Source of the DNA: Flectonema sp. DT1601
Taxonomy: Eukaryota; Euglenozoa; Diplonemea; Diplonemida; Diplonemidae
NCBI GenBank assembly: GCA_964019425.1
Contig: OZ025838.1
Coordinates: 1-64,000, forward strand
Length of the DNA stretch: 64,000 nt
Reading direction: 5' to 3'
The notes under the pieces are model-generated. The model was not told the origin of the DNA. It did not search any database and was given only the letters and a program-made list of their open reading frames with translations. Below, piece after piece: positions 41,627 through 51,955 of this stretch (positions are counted from its first letter, which is position 1; each line of letters starts with the position of its first letter). Made by a program: the position numbers and the translations under genes.

Positions 41627-44600
41627 TTATCTCATCGTTCCTGAGGATCGGGATAGGTGAGCCTGGAGTTCTAACACCTGTTCTCGTGTCATGTCAAGCT
41701 CAAGTCTGGATGTGTCCAACTCTTCTCTCAGTTTTGAATTACTTTCTCTGAGTTGGCTGTTGTACGAACTGAAGTCTTCGAACTTTCCGAGAGTTTCATC
41801 CGCCAGATTACTGTTTTTGAGAAGTTTTGTTCGTCTATGATAGCTGACATAATTTAGAAGAATATAAAAAACAGTTTCTAATAATACCATTTTTGTGTCA
41901 AGGCTCCAATTGCTTTCTTGTACGATCTCTCCTTCTCCTGATCTTCAAGAGAACGGTCTTGAGATTCTCTTTTGTAATTTTGAAATGAGATGTCAAGACT
42001 GGTTCTGTTTTGTTTTATTTAAGAAGGGTGTTCAGATGTTGAAAATTAAAAAGAATCAAACAAACCTCTCGTTCTCTAACATTATAATTCTGGATTCGGC
42101 TTCCTTCTGTCGTTGGTTTCCTTTTGCATGCGTTGAATTTAGTTCATTCTTGAGCTCGTGGATGCTGCGATCCTTTTCAGAGAGGTGTTTTTCGAAGTTT
42201 TTCGATTTAGCCTCCTGTTCCTTCAGCCTCCTATCACAAGTACTGTGTTGGGAGATAATCTGAGAGAGTTCTGATTCTCGTTTGTGGAGGAGGTCCTGTA
42301 CTTCATCCTTGAGAGAGAGTACTGAAGATTGTTTTACTTGTGAGTCCTGCAGCTTCTTCTCTGAATCAGAAACGTATCTCTGGAGCATTACAGAATGCTC
42401 TTGACTCTCTCGGTACCTCCTTTCTGTGTCTAATAACTTATCCTGTACCTTACTCAGTGATTCTGAACGCTCGTGTAGCTTTACTGACTTGTCTTCTAAA
42501 TCTCTCTTTATTTCTTTGTTTAACATTTCAGCATTTTCAAGTTGCTGCAGCTTCAAACGGAAGTCAGTCGTCAGTTTGTTTTCTGATGCTATTTGTGAAG
42601 ACTCTCTTTTCTTTAATTCCCTTTCGAGATCTAAGACTTTAGCTTTCTGTTCGTTAAGGGTTTTCGTGTAAGCAGATGAATTGCTGTGCTCTGATTGGAT
42701 TAGACGTTTGAATTCAGAGTTCTCTACTTCTAGTCTTCCTTTATGTTCTTCTATTGTCATTAATGTGTCGATCAGAGATTTGTTTTCATCCTGAAGACTT
42801 TGAATTCTTCCAGCAGATCGTTTAGCTGCAGAGGTTGTGGAGTTGGTGTTGTTTTCAAGATCTCTTATAGAGGACTGGAGGTGGATAACTGATTGCTTTA
42901 GTTCATTCTTTTCAGTTGTCGCTTCTCTGAGAACAGACTCTGCTTCCTCTTCAACTGATCGCAATCGCTGCTCCAGTTCCATTCTTCCATGAGTCTGATG
43001 TTGAAGTTCCTGTTTGAGTGTTGCTACTCTGTCAGTCTCTCCTTCTAATTCATTTCTTAGAGATTGTTCTACTTCCCTTCTTCTTATTTCTTGTGATTCT
43101 AATCTATTTATAAGGTCAACCTTGGTACTGATCTCGTGTTCTAAAAGTGTAACTCTGTCGCCTTCAATAGAACGGTCAGTCATCTCCAGCTCGTATTGCT
43201 TTATTTTATAAGAGAGAGCTCGGCTGTGATCGACTGCGTTAGACAGGTCTCTTTCCTTACTTTCAACTAACGCCTCAAGGCCGGCTATCTTTCCTTCGAG
43301 TTCGCTGCGTTTAGAGTTTTCGGTTTTTAGAAACTCATTTTCAGATATCAGCTGATCACATCTCGAAGACTCCTGTTGGAACTCAGACAGGGTAGTTAGT
43401 TTAGAATTGTTTGCTTCTTCTAATTTGTGTTGGTAATCAGTCAAAAGATTATCCTTACGAGTGTCTTCAGCTTCAAGATGTTGAATTACAGAACTCTGTT
43501 CAGCAGTTTTCTCTTTCATTGAACTAATGATGTCTTGAAGTTGACGAGTGGTGGCTGCTTCGACAGCAGCAGCTGTGAGGCGACTCTTCAAATCGTCTGC
43601 CTGCATTTTCAAATTTTCGAATTCGAGGGAACGTTCTGCATCTATCTCCTGAAGTCCCTTTACTTTACCTTCGAGAACTGTTGCTCTTGTTTGATGTTCT
43701 GATAGTTCGGCATTCTTCTTTTCGAGTACTTCTATTTGGTCAGAAACTGTTATCAGTTGTTGTTCCTTCGCATTCCCAACACTCGTTAAGTTTTCAATTT
43801 CTGATCGAAGTTCCTCGACGAGGTCAGCTCTGCGCTTCTCACGGTCCTCCAAACGATCTACGGATTCTTTCTTTGTCGCCAATTCCTCCATCAGACGCCT
43901 GTTCTGCTCAGTTGATACTTCGTACTGATGAGTCTTCCAGTCAGCTTCTTTATGAATTCGAGTCATCTCATCACTCTTCGATTCCATGGTGACGGTCTGC
44001 TCACCTAACTTCACTTGAAGAGATTGGATTTCAGATACTTGTCTGTTGATCTTTCCTTCAAGATCGGTGTTGCGATTTTCTAATTTTAAATTATCCTGTT
44101 TGTTAATAAGATTCTTCGCTTCTAATAATTCTAACTTTTGAGATGACGCAGTCTTTTCTTCAACAGAACGAGAAAGCTCATCGCGAACCTCCTGCAGTTG
44201 AGAAGTGACGAGGCTCTTGATAGCCAACTCCTGTTGTAGGTCGCTGATTATTTGTTCTTGATTAGAAATGTGTGACTTTTGTTGTGCTAAAGAAGTATCA
44301 CTTTCTTTTAGAGTACTTCGCTCTCTGTTGAGAGTGAGTTCTAAGTCAGAAATAGTTCCTTGAAGTCTTTCAACATCGAGGATAAGTTGTCTCCTTTCAT
44401 TCTCACAATGGAGTAGGTCTCCTTTAGTACGAGTGTACGTTTCGAGTTCAGATTCGAAATCTCTGAGTCTCTCAACTAATTGATTGTTTCGTTGATTAGA
44501 TTCTTTTACTTCATCACATCTCTGTCTGAGGACGTCTTCTAAACCTTTCGCTTTTCCTTCAAATCCACTTTTTCTAACGGCATCAATTTCTAAATCAGAA

Positions 44601-46270
44601 ATTCTATTTTGTAATTCATCTCTCGAAGTCATCACCTGATGTAATTCATTTTGAGTGTCTGAAGTTTTGTTGTTACTTTCTGCTATGGAATGTTTCATTT
44701 CTTCGATTGTTAGAAGTTGTTTATCTTCGCGGTCTTGCATGTGACTGATGAGTTCCATTTTATTATTAAGCTCGAGTTCCATTTCTAATAAACCTTGTTG
44801 TAGATGAGATTGGTGAGATAGTTTTAGTTCCAATTCGTGAATTCTTTGTTTAGTTGCTCTGTGGCGAGTAGTTTCACCTGCGAGGTCTTCATCATTTCTA
44901 GCTAAGGCTGACTCAAGAACATCAAGTTTTGACTGCAATGCGACATTTCTACTTACTTGAGATTGAGATTCTCGCAACCTCATTTCAATGTCATCTTTTG
45001 ATTGTTCACAAGACTTCAATTCAAGTGTGAGAGACTCTACTTTCTCAACTTCTCTACTGAGTTCCATCCTCACTCCGTCGATTAGTACTTCAGTTTGTGA
45101 AGTGTGAGACTGTAATTGTTCTTTATCATTGGCGATGGTTACTATCTTTTGTTCGTATTGCTGTAGTTCTGCTTGGAGTCGCTGAACGTCTTTTCTCATT
45201 TGATCAGACGACGCTTCTGTTTCAGATCTTTGAACACTTTTCATATTTAAATCCGATTCCAGGGAAGATATAATTTTATCTTTTTCTCGAAGCTGTTCTT
45301 GAAGGTCAGTCTGAACTTTTAAGCTGTTCGCTTCATCTAAGATTTGACCATTTTCCATTAGGGATACTTTCTCTCTCTGAGATGCGACGATGATGTCTGC
45401 ATTGCCAACTAGTTTCTCTAATTGATTTGTTTTGTTCCTCGCAGCTACCAGTAGTGCTTCCTTCTCTCCGATCTCTCTCTCCGCTCTGTCGAGTTCAAAT
45501 CCTTTAGCCACTAACTCTTCAGTCAATTGTTCACTTTTACTCTGCAGGATTTGCATCCCCCGTCGTTCGTTTTCCAGTGCGGCTGTTTTATCGGCGAGGA
45601 GGGTTTTAGCTCCCGCGAGACGGCCTTCGAGAACTTTTTGTTCTCCGTTGGTTTGGAGAGCGAGGACCGTGTTTTCGAGTCCTGAACGTTGTTCGTTAAC
45701 TCTCACGAGTTCTTGGTTTCGGTCTTCCAGTTGCTTTTCCAATTCTGAAATCCGAGATTCCAATGTGGATCCTTTACTTGATAACAGTTCTGAAGTCCGA
45801 GTGCGTAACTCGATATCTCGTCGCCTGTCTTTTTCAATAACAAGCTCTGCTGCCAGGTAGCGGCTTCTCTCCATCTCATCATCAAGTTTCTTTTTGTGAA
45901 TTGACGCATTCGATAATACACTTCCACTTGTTTGGTGTGGCTGAATGTCATCCAACAGGACGCGTCCAATTGAAGACTGAGGACTCTGACCAACAGGTTT
46001 TCGTCCTATTCTACTCAAAGGTGTTGAAACAGTCGGTCTTATATCTTGTGTGTCAGATCTCGTGTGCTTCACTGGAGTGCTAAAGACTGAGGAGTTTAAT
46101 CCTAAAGAGGTCTTCCTGTTTGAGATTCCTAACCTTGAAGTATTCAAGACACTACCATAACCTCCTCCTCTGATCTTACTTATTGGACTTCCCTCAACAC
46201 TTGGAGATCCCAAGTGAGATGATGATGTTAGAAATCCAGGTTTTCTATTTTCCGACAAAAGGTAACTCAT
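41627..46270 (-). CDS. Giant coiled-coil protein (about 1,500 aa), spliced
   Basis: Exon 1 is 46270-42066, exon 2 is 42004-41888 and exon 3 most likely 41810-41627, giving 1,501 residues. Intron 1 is 61 bp (GTTTGTTTGA...AAAACAG) and intron 2 is 77 bp (GTATTATTAG...AAAAACAG). A 44-bp alternative ending in GTCAG at 41844 also keeps frame. The first 130 residues are Ser/Pro/Arg-rich with many S-P or T-P sites (GSPSVEGSPISK, FSTPVKHTR), probably disordered and phosphorylated. Everything after about residue 130 is continuous coiled coil, with a recurring phrase of the form E-G-K-x-x-G-L-E-x. The architecture recalls golgins or centrosomal/basal-body scaffolds, but no family is recognised. ACAG directly precedes the ATG. 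Confidence 0.82.
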
Positions 46271-47065
46271 CTGTGAGATTCCCTACCCCTCCCACCTGTA
46301 GTGATGTAAAGGAAGTTATTAATTCAAAACTTTTATCTCAAAACAGTTCCATACGACGAGGCTGTCGAATAAAATTATTCAAAGCATTGAGCTGCAAGGA
46401 AGTAACTCATAGACTTCTCTAAGTACCTGCAGGGAAGTAACTCATAGACTTCTCTAAGTACCTGCAGGGGGGGAATGTGCTGTCAGAAAGCAACGACGGC
46501 ACACCAACACCAACAGTACAAAAACCGAAAAACAAAGCAACGGCGAGGAGTACTGACACTCAAGGAGACGCAAGTAAAGTAAAGTTAGTTTTCACACACA
46601 TAGTAGCTAGTTGAATGGTTACCATCAGTGATATCAGAACAAACAAAGTTATCGAAAACAAAAGAAGGCTAGAAAACATACAAACTAAAGCAATTGCTAA
46701 TAGTAAGAAGTGTTATTTATGTTTTCAAACTTATACACATCAAAGATTTTATAAAACAAAATGCTTGCGACAAACAAACATTAGAAAGGAAAGGTTCCTA
46801 TTACTGAACAAGTTGTGTAAGAATGGGGACCAGTCACCATAACTAATAAAGTAATTGATTTCTGACAATAAAGTCATCGTAAAACAGTACAGAGAGAAAA
46901 CAGCACTGCATTCTACGGTTGTCGTGTTACTTTAAAGACGTTGTGTGACTTACTGGTGGGGGTGAGATGCTCTCTTCCTTTTTTTTTTTTTTTTTTTTAA
47001 AAATGTTGAGAAAACAGCCTTTACAAAATAAATTGTACATCAACTCAACTACCGTCCGTCTGTGA
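46271..47065. other. Intergenic with 35-bp tandem duplication
   Basis: No supported gene. A perfect 35-bp direct tandem duplication (GGAAGTAACTCATAGACTTC...) spans 46398-46467, and a T run lies at 46980-46998. The plus-strand frame 46615-46842 (75 aa, containing CYLCF) is possible but unsupported. Confidence 0.55.
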
Positions 47066-47971
47066 TCAGCTCTCGTCTAGCTTCCGTTGTACTTCAGCAT
47101 TTCTTTTATTAAGCTGTTCGAGAACTTCCGATATTTTCTGCTCAATTTCAGTACAAGCAGCAATCTGTCTGGGTACGATGATTGATATATTTTCAGCGAT
47201 CTTCCTATCTTGTTCAGCGTTGTGTCCAATCCCGTCGAGTACGTTTTCTTGATTTTCGGAGTTGATGTCGTCCTTTGCGTTTGACTCGTATTGTTTTATG
47301 TGTTGTAATTCATATTTATCTAATTCTGGATATGACAACACGATATCTGAACTACTCTTCGCTGATAGAATTTGTAAAACATCGAGAAGTTGATGTCTAA
47401 TTGCTGACAAGTACTCTCCCTGTCTAATTAATTCTTTCTGAGCGTGGACTGCATTGTTGTCACAGTTTAGATCATCGTCTGGAAAAGGATGTTTTGGAGA
47501 TAATAAAAGTTCATATTTCATATTTATTTCATCACGAAGTCTAACCAGACGATTGATTTCCCTCCTACACAACCTTTTCTTGTGTCTGGAGTATATCAAA
47601 TTACTTCCACCGACAACAATCGCACCCCCCGCTGCTGCTGCTGCCAGTGGTACTGAGGCAGCTATACCGGCCACGCCAGCTACAACACCACCACCTATTC
47701 CGTAAGTTATTGTTTTCCACATTCCATATTTATTCTTTTTAGCAGTTGCGAGTTCTTTTACTGCTTCCAGTCCGTTTGATACCGTGTTTGATACGTTCTC
47801 AGTCATTTGTTTTATAGAATCGTCCTGAACTTTAACTTCTTCATAAAGAATTCCAAACAACGCGCTGTTTACTTGTCTCATGTCTTGAAGACTTTCAATT
47901 TGTTTTTGACGTTCGAATTCGTATTCTTCCTTTGACTCCAACTGGACTTGAAGCAATGCATCGAAACTCAT
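47066..47971 (-). CDS. SNARE protein with syntaxin-17-like glycine-rich membrane hairpin
   Basis: The start is set at MSFDALLQVQ (301 residues), because a pyrimidine-rich TTTACTTTCAG acceptor-like site lies between it and the upstream in-frame methionine. Residues about 26-80 fit a Q-SNARE heptad motif (LQDMRQVNSALFGILYEEV) with central glutamine Q49 in KVQDDSIKQMTENV, spaced as in syntaxins. Residues 88-127 are a long Gly/Ala-rich hydrophobic stretch (GIGGGVVAGVAGIAASVPLA), bounded by RHKKR, resembling the glycine-zipper hairpin of syntaxin 17. Known STX17 uses this to enter autophagosomes and drive fusion with lysosomes. Oddly, no Habc domain precedes the SNARE motif, and about 170 mostly helical residues follow the membrane region. 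It could also be an unrelated hairpin protein with SNARE-like heptads. Confidence 0.62.
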   Translation of the reverse strand: MSFDALLQVQLESKEEYEFERQKQIESLQDMRQVNSALFGILYEEVKVQDDSIKQMTENVSNTVSNGLEAVKELATAKKNKYGMWKTITYGIGGGVVAGVAGIAASVPLAAAAAGGAIVVGGSNLIYSRHKKRLCRREINRLVRLRDEINMKYELLLSPKHPFPDDDLNCDNNAVHAQKELIRQGEYLSAIRHQLLDVLQILSAKSSSDIVLSYPELDKYELQHIKQYESNAKDDINSENQENVLDGIGHNAEQDRKIAENISIIVPRQIAACTEIEQKISEVLEQLNKRNAEVQRKLDES

Positions 47972-48712
47972 GTTGTTAACTTTAGTTAGTATTTGTATCC
48001 CTTTGGGGCAACTGAAAGTAAAAAGTAAAAAAAAGCTCATCGAACAGTGAAAGTAGAGTTATATATAACTTCACACAAATAGCTGCATCGAAGAAGGAAA
48101 AAAACCGCTGCGGGTTGGAGCCGGAGGGTGTAATATTTTGTTAATCAACGCTTCCTAACAAAGGATCACTACAAAAGGACAATAAACCAGAGAGAGGGTT
48201 TCTACTAACTGGCATCAGAGAGAGAACAGAGTCGCAACATGACATCAAGAATAACTGACAATAGTGTGCGTCTCGAACTGATAGCTTAGCTGAGAATATA
48301 AAAAAAATAGTCAATTCCAACAGTTGAAATTAGTTATTGCCTTTTGTTGTTTCTCCGAAGTTTTGGGCTTTTTATGTGGTGCAAGAAAATCAAAGTACGC
48401 CACACATATAAAAACGCAATACACAAAAGAGAGAGAGGAGGAAGAAGAAGAAAAAAAAAGATTTGGCCGGAGTACCTAATCATCGGGGGACTTGGATAAA
48501 TAAATCAAGTCGGGGAAGGTTAATATTCGCTCACGAATCGCAGACGTTTTGAAGAAAAAATGGAACAGGGAAGACTCGATTTCTTATCACAAGAAGAAGG
48601 ACAGAAAAAGAAAATCTCAGGAATGAGGTGTCATCATGTTGTTAACAAGGTCTTGTTTTATACGTTTTCCTTGTTTTTTCCATAATTTAAATAAAAAAAA
48701 AGTAAACACATC
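47972..48712. other. Intergenic, no gene seen
   Basis: AT-rich spacer with a GA-rich stretch at 48428-48462 and a T-rich run near 48650-48700. No supported ORF or RNA gene on either strand. Confidence 0.5.
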
Positions 48713-50062
48713 TCAGATCCAAAGAGTGTCGATAACTCTTCCATCTAATGACGAAATTAATTTAAAAACTAACGAAGTTGAATTAACCACTTGCAAGATA
48801 CCAGTTGACAACTCTGGTGTCGCAAAGGTTGAGTCTCCAACAACAGGACCAGGATGCACTCTGCCGGAGGTTCTGAAGTCGGTTTCATCATTTCCAGCAC
48901 CCCCAACGAAAACGTAAGTTGTGGTGGCATTCGAACTGTGTCTCGAACGACAAGCAGGTGCCTTACAACTCTTGTAAGATCTACCGTATGAGTGAACGTG
49001 TCCAGAGAGGTACATATCAACGTTGTATTTATCGAATAATTCTTTAGTTCTAATATGTTCACTCTGCGGACGATGACCACCTGCAACGATCCACTTACGA
49101 CCATTTCCAGCCTTACGTGCTTCGTCTGCGGCTTTCAAGTCAGCTTCTAACCAAGATAAGTACTCACCTTCGTATCCAAACGATCCGGCAGGGAAAGCTT
49201 TTCCATCTCCTCGGTGTTGCTCTGTAGCACCTGGGAAATCAGTTTCAGTATTAATAGAAACAAAATGAATAGGTCCGTAGTTCCAAGAATACCACATGTT
49301 CGCAACTCCCTTTGATGACGCTGACGGCATTTTCCAACGAGCGGTGTAGGCTGAAAAATTACCCAGCTGTCTACCTATGAAAGGATCAGCGACACACTGT
49401 GGAGAGTGGCATTCTGAATCGTGATTACCTGGAGACACCATATAAGGGACTGTTGAGGTCACGTTTTGCATCCAGTTGACGTATCCATTGTAACAATCTT
49501 CGTAAAGACCTCCAACTACGTTGTGAGCAAATGCGTCGTCTGCGTAGGCTATGTCACCCACGTGCCAAACCATTTGATATTCATCGTTCCTTAACATCTT
49601 CTCCATCTGTACTCGAGTTGGAACAGCTGACCAGTTTTTCTTCAAACCAGCGAAATCAATCACCATCGGTCTTTCTTTTGATCCCAACCATCCCATGTCT
49701 CCAACAATCGAAACAGAAAACGTTTTATCAGTACCAACTGGTGCGGATTTGAATGATCTGACTTTCGAATCTCCGTTGATCTGATAGAAATATTTAGTAT
49801 CAGGTTTCAGATCTGATAATTTAGTATTGTGATGGTATCCGTGATCTCTAAAATATTGCTCTGACTCACCAGTCGCATTTTGATTTAACTCAGTTGGAGA
49901 AATTCCAAACTTCACAACATGCGGAGCCTCACTTGATGTATACCAACCTACACTCATACCTGAAGGGTTTCCCTGACTATCAGCTCCATGAAGAGCTATT
50001 CTAACTTGCTCTGGAGTACTCCCCGACAGCGCAATCGACGCTATTGAGAGAGACGCTAACAT
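48713..50062 (-). CDS. Purple acid phosphatase-like metallophosphoesterase, secreted
   Basis: A 449-residue intronless protein. An N-terminal hydrophobic segment (MLASLSIASIALSG) looks like a signal peptide. A fibronectin-III-like purple acid phosphatase N-domain follows (EQVRIALHGADSQGN, MSVGWYTS, TKYFYQING). The metallophosphatase core shows all expected metal-binding blocks: GDMGWLG, HVGDIAYADD, SPGNHDSECH, VAGGHRP and SGHVHSYGRS. The family hydrolyses phosphate monoesters at a binuclear metal centre, in secretory or lysosomal compartments or outside the cell. Seven or more N-x-S/T sites (NATGESE, NVTST, NFSAY, NSTS) fit a secreted glycoprotein. Length and domain order match animal and plant high-molecular-weight purple acid phosphatases. 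Confidence 0.9.
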   Translation of the reverse strand: MLASLSIASIALSGSTPEQVRIALHGADSQGNPSGMSVGWYTSSEAPHVVKFGISPTELNQNATGESEQYFRDHGYHHNTKLSDLKPDTKYFYQINGDSKVRSFKSAPVGTDKTFSVSIVGDMGWLGSKERPMVIDFAGLKKNWSAVPTRVQMEKMLRNDEYQMVWHVGDIAYADDAFAHNVVGGLYEDCYNGYVNWMQNVTSTVPYMVSPGNHDSECHSPQCVADPFIGRQLGNFSAYTARWKMPSASSKGVANMWYSWNYGPIHFVSINTETDFPGATEQHRGDGKAFPAGSFGYEGEYLSWLEADLKAADEARKAGNGRKWIVAGGHRPQSEHIRTKELFDKYNVDMYLSGHVHSYGRSYKSCKAPACRSRHSSNATTTYVFVGGAGNDETDFRTSGRVHPGPVVGDSTFATPELSTGILQVVNSTSLVFKLISSLDGRVIDTLWI

Positions 50063-50240
50063 TAATGACGAGGTTCAGTCTGCTGCTGATTGAAAAATTA
50101 ACAAAAATTTAAACTGCAAACACGTCTACTACCTTCACTCTCAAACATTTAATAAAATATATATCTGAACTTCAACAGATATTAACTCTGCTCATCTTCT
50201 ATTTAATAAATCCCATTCTAAGTCGACAAGAAAATGAAAC

Positions 50241-50687
50241 GTGCGATCAATCTTTAAAACTCAAGAGTTCAAATCATCTACGAAACCTTCTCATGACACA
50301 GTCAGATTAAATAGCTGTCTGGACAAGTCAATGGTTCGATATGGAAATAGACAATGTGACAACAACATAGTTTCAGTCATTCAAAATGGCAACAAACTTC
50401 AATGGACTTTCATTTGCTACGACACCTGTTTTAAAAAAGTATTCTCCCTCACAAAAATAAACCAACACACAGCATTCACTTCATTCGAAATCACAATAAT
50501 AGTGAGGAAGGAATTCAGGGGAAGGCTTACTGAGGATCATTTAATTGCCATGCCCTCAGAGATAATAATCAAAAAAGATAACTGCGGCATCCTTTTGCTT
50601 AAATACATATCATATTTCGAAAAACGTTTCTTGATCTTCAGAACACAATCCCACTCACAGTGGACAACAAGTAAACAAAATGTGTGA
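50241..50687 (+). CDS. Edge copy of the 165-aa ORF (148 aa, doubtful)
   Basis: The leftmost array copy, whose first residues are replaced at the rearranged left boundary of the array. It carries the RGRL variant, as do the copies one and two higher-order periods to the right. Confidence 0.2.
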   Translation: MRSIFKTQEFKSSTKPSHDTVRLNSCLDKSMVRYGNRQCDNNIVSVIQNGNKLQWTFICYDTCFKKVFSLTKINQHTAFTSFEITIIVRKEFRGRLTEDHLIAMPSEIIIKKDNCGILLLKYISYFEKRFLIFRTQSHSQWTTSKQNV

Positions 50688-51067
50688 CCAATCTTTGTCG
50701 CTGTCCTTCACACGAATCAAAATATGAAATTTACTTCATCTTCATCAGCTGCGGGAACGACTAGGTGTCACTACTTGACTTGCTCAAAAAAAAGAAATTA
50801 AAAAACTTTGTTTGCATTTCGCGCACAAACTCTCAAAATTTATGAATCATGGAAGTCTGTATTAAAATAATGAAAACAAGGGAGCACATCAGATTGCAAC
50901 CTTCTGTGTAAGTGTTGTACTTCCCAAGCAAAAGATTCAATTATTGGGTGTAAATATAGAAAGGGAGGGAGCTAAATATAAGAAATAATAAAAACAACTG
51001 TCGGAGAGTGGCAGGGATTCCAACATTCATACAATCCGCACACAGCTGCTGTTCCAGTTCATTCCCT

Positions 51068-51955
51068 TCACAGCATGTTGAAAGGTGATGGGCAGTCTCC
51101 ATCTCTGCCACATCCACCACCACCAAAGGGGTGAGGACCAGGGAGCCTCGCACACCAAGGCGCATACACGCATCCCTCAAGTCCGAACACCACAGCGATC
51201 TCATCGTGAGTATTGTAGACCATTTCATTGTACGTTGCGGCGTTCGCATTCACGTGTTTGTGGAACGAGATCGTCTTCCTCGAGTCGTCAAAGCATGGGG
51301 AACAGGCTCCCGCATCCCAACCGCTGGAAAGCAGCTCAGAACGCAGGCCATCCTCCCTCGGTCCCGTACATTCCGGACAGACGTACAACGTCACCCAAAA
51401 CACACATTCTTGTCCACGGCAGCAGGTTATCTTCAGGGAAGAGTCAGCAGGAAGCGGGCGGGGAACATCGTACACGCTCAGACCACGGATGCCAGACGGG
51501 AACTTGTAGTAGTTGGTGTGTCCGAGGTCAACACTCGTGTCCTGAATAGGTCCATGAATGTCCAGGTGGATCTCGCTGCCAGAGGGATCGATAAGGTGAA
51601 CTCCCGTGTGGCAACCATCAGGAGTGTGAGTGGTGACGATAGTTTGCAACAAGTGGTGGTGAACAATTCCGTAGGTAAGCTCATCTGCGTGGCACACAAT
51701 CCAGTAAGGGCTCTCAGTCACCAGAGGAACACCAAACGCGTCGACAAGTAAAGGCGGCATGATGTTCAAGTCATTCTGCGGATTCAACATATGCACGTGG
51801 TGGATCGTATCAATCGGATCAGCTCCAGCTGGAGGGGATGGATAGGCCGAGCACCAGATGTCAGTGTACTCCACGACTTGTGTCGCATACAACTCCACTT
51901 GCACCTGAACACTGCTGGCGGTGATCAAAATGTCTACGATTGCGACGATCCCCAT
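51068..51955 (-). CDS. Array copy 1: Cys/His-rich, probably secreted 295-aa protein
   Basis: Family not recognised with certainty. The ORF opens MGIVAIVDILITASS and is rich in Cys and His: YTDIWCSAYPSP (residues about 30-41), DTIHHVHML, GIVHHHLLQ, KITCCRGQE, CPECTGPRE, SPCFDDS, and a C-terminal GGGGCGRDGDC. The sequence V-E-L...Y-T-D-x-W-C, then HH and VHHHL, faintly recalls the N-terminal copper-binding domain of peptidylglycine/dopamine monooxygenases; I treat this only as a hint. A 77-bp intron (51962-52038, donor GTTAAT, acceptor AACAACAG) could join in phase to an upstream exon ending KELQIEAGQ (52146-52039), so the shown ATG may be internal. This copy carries the variants V-T-E-S-P and D-D-S. 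Confidence 0.68.
   Translation of the reverse strand: MGIVAIVDILITASSVQVQVELYATQVVEYTDIWCSAYPSPPAGADPIDTIHHVHMLNPQNDLNIMPPLLVDAFGVPLVTESPYWIVCHADELTYGIVHHHLLQTIVTTHTPDGCHTGVHLIDPSGSEIHLDIHGPIQDTSVDLGHTNYYKFPSGIRGLSVYDVPRPLPADSSLKITCCRGQECVFWVTLYVCPECTGPREDGLRSELLSSGWDAGACSPCFDDSRKTISFHKHVNANAATYNEMVYNTHDEIAVVFGLEGCVYAPWCARLPGPHPFGGGGCGRDGDCPSPFNML

Noticed and set aside
42340-45993. Several plus- and minus-strand ORFs of 65-140 aa within the giant coiled-coil gene
   Set aside because: Shadows in other frames of a continuous 1,400-residue coiled coil.
51085-51751. Plus-strand ORFs of 154 and 206 aa opposite the 295-aa gene, repeated in each array copy
   Set aside because: They lie antisense to a longer ORF with coherent Cys/His motifs and recur only because the copies are nearly identical.
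51068-51955. Firm assignment of the 295-aa protein as a peptidylglycine/dopamine monooxygenase
   Set aside because: Only short motif-like similarities are visible, and the second copper domain pattern is not recognisable.
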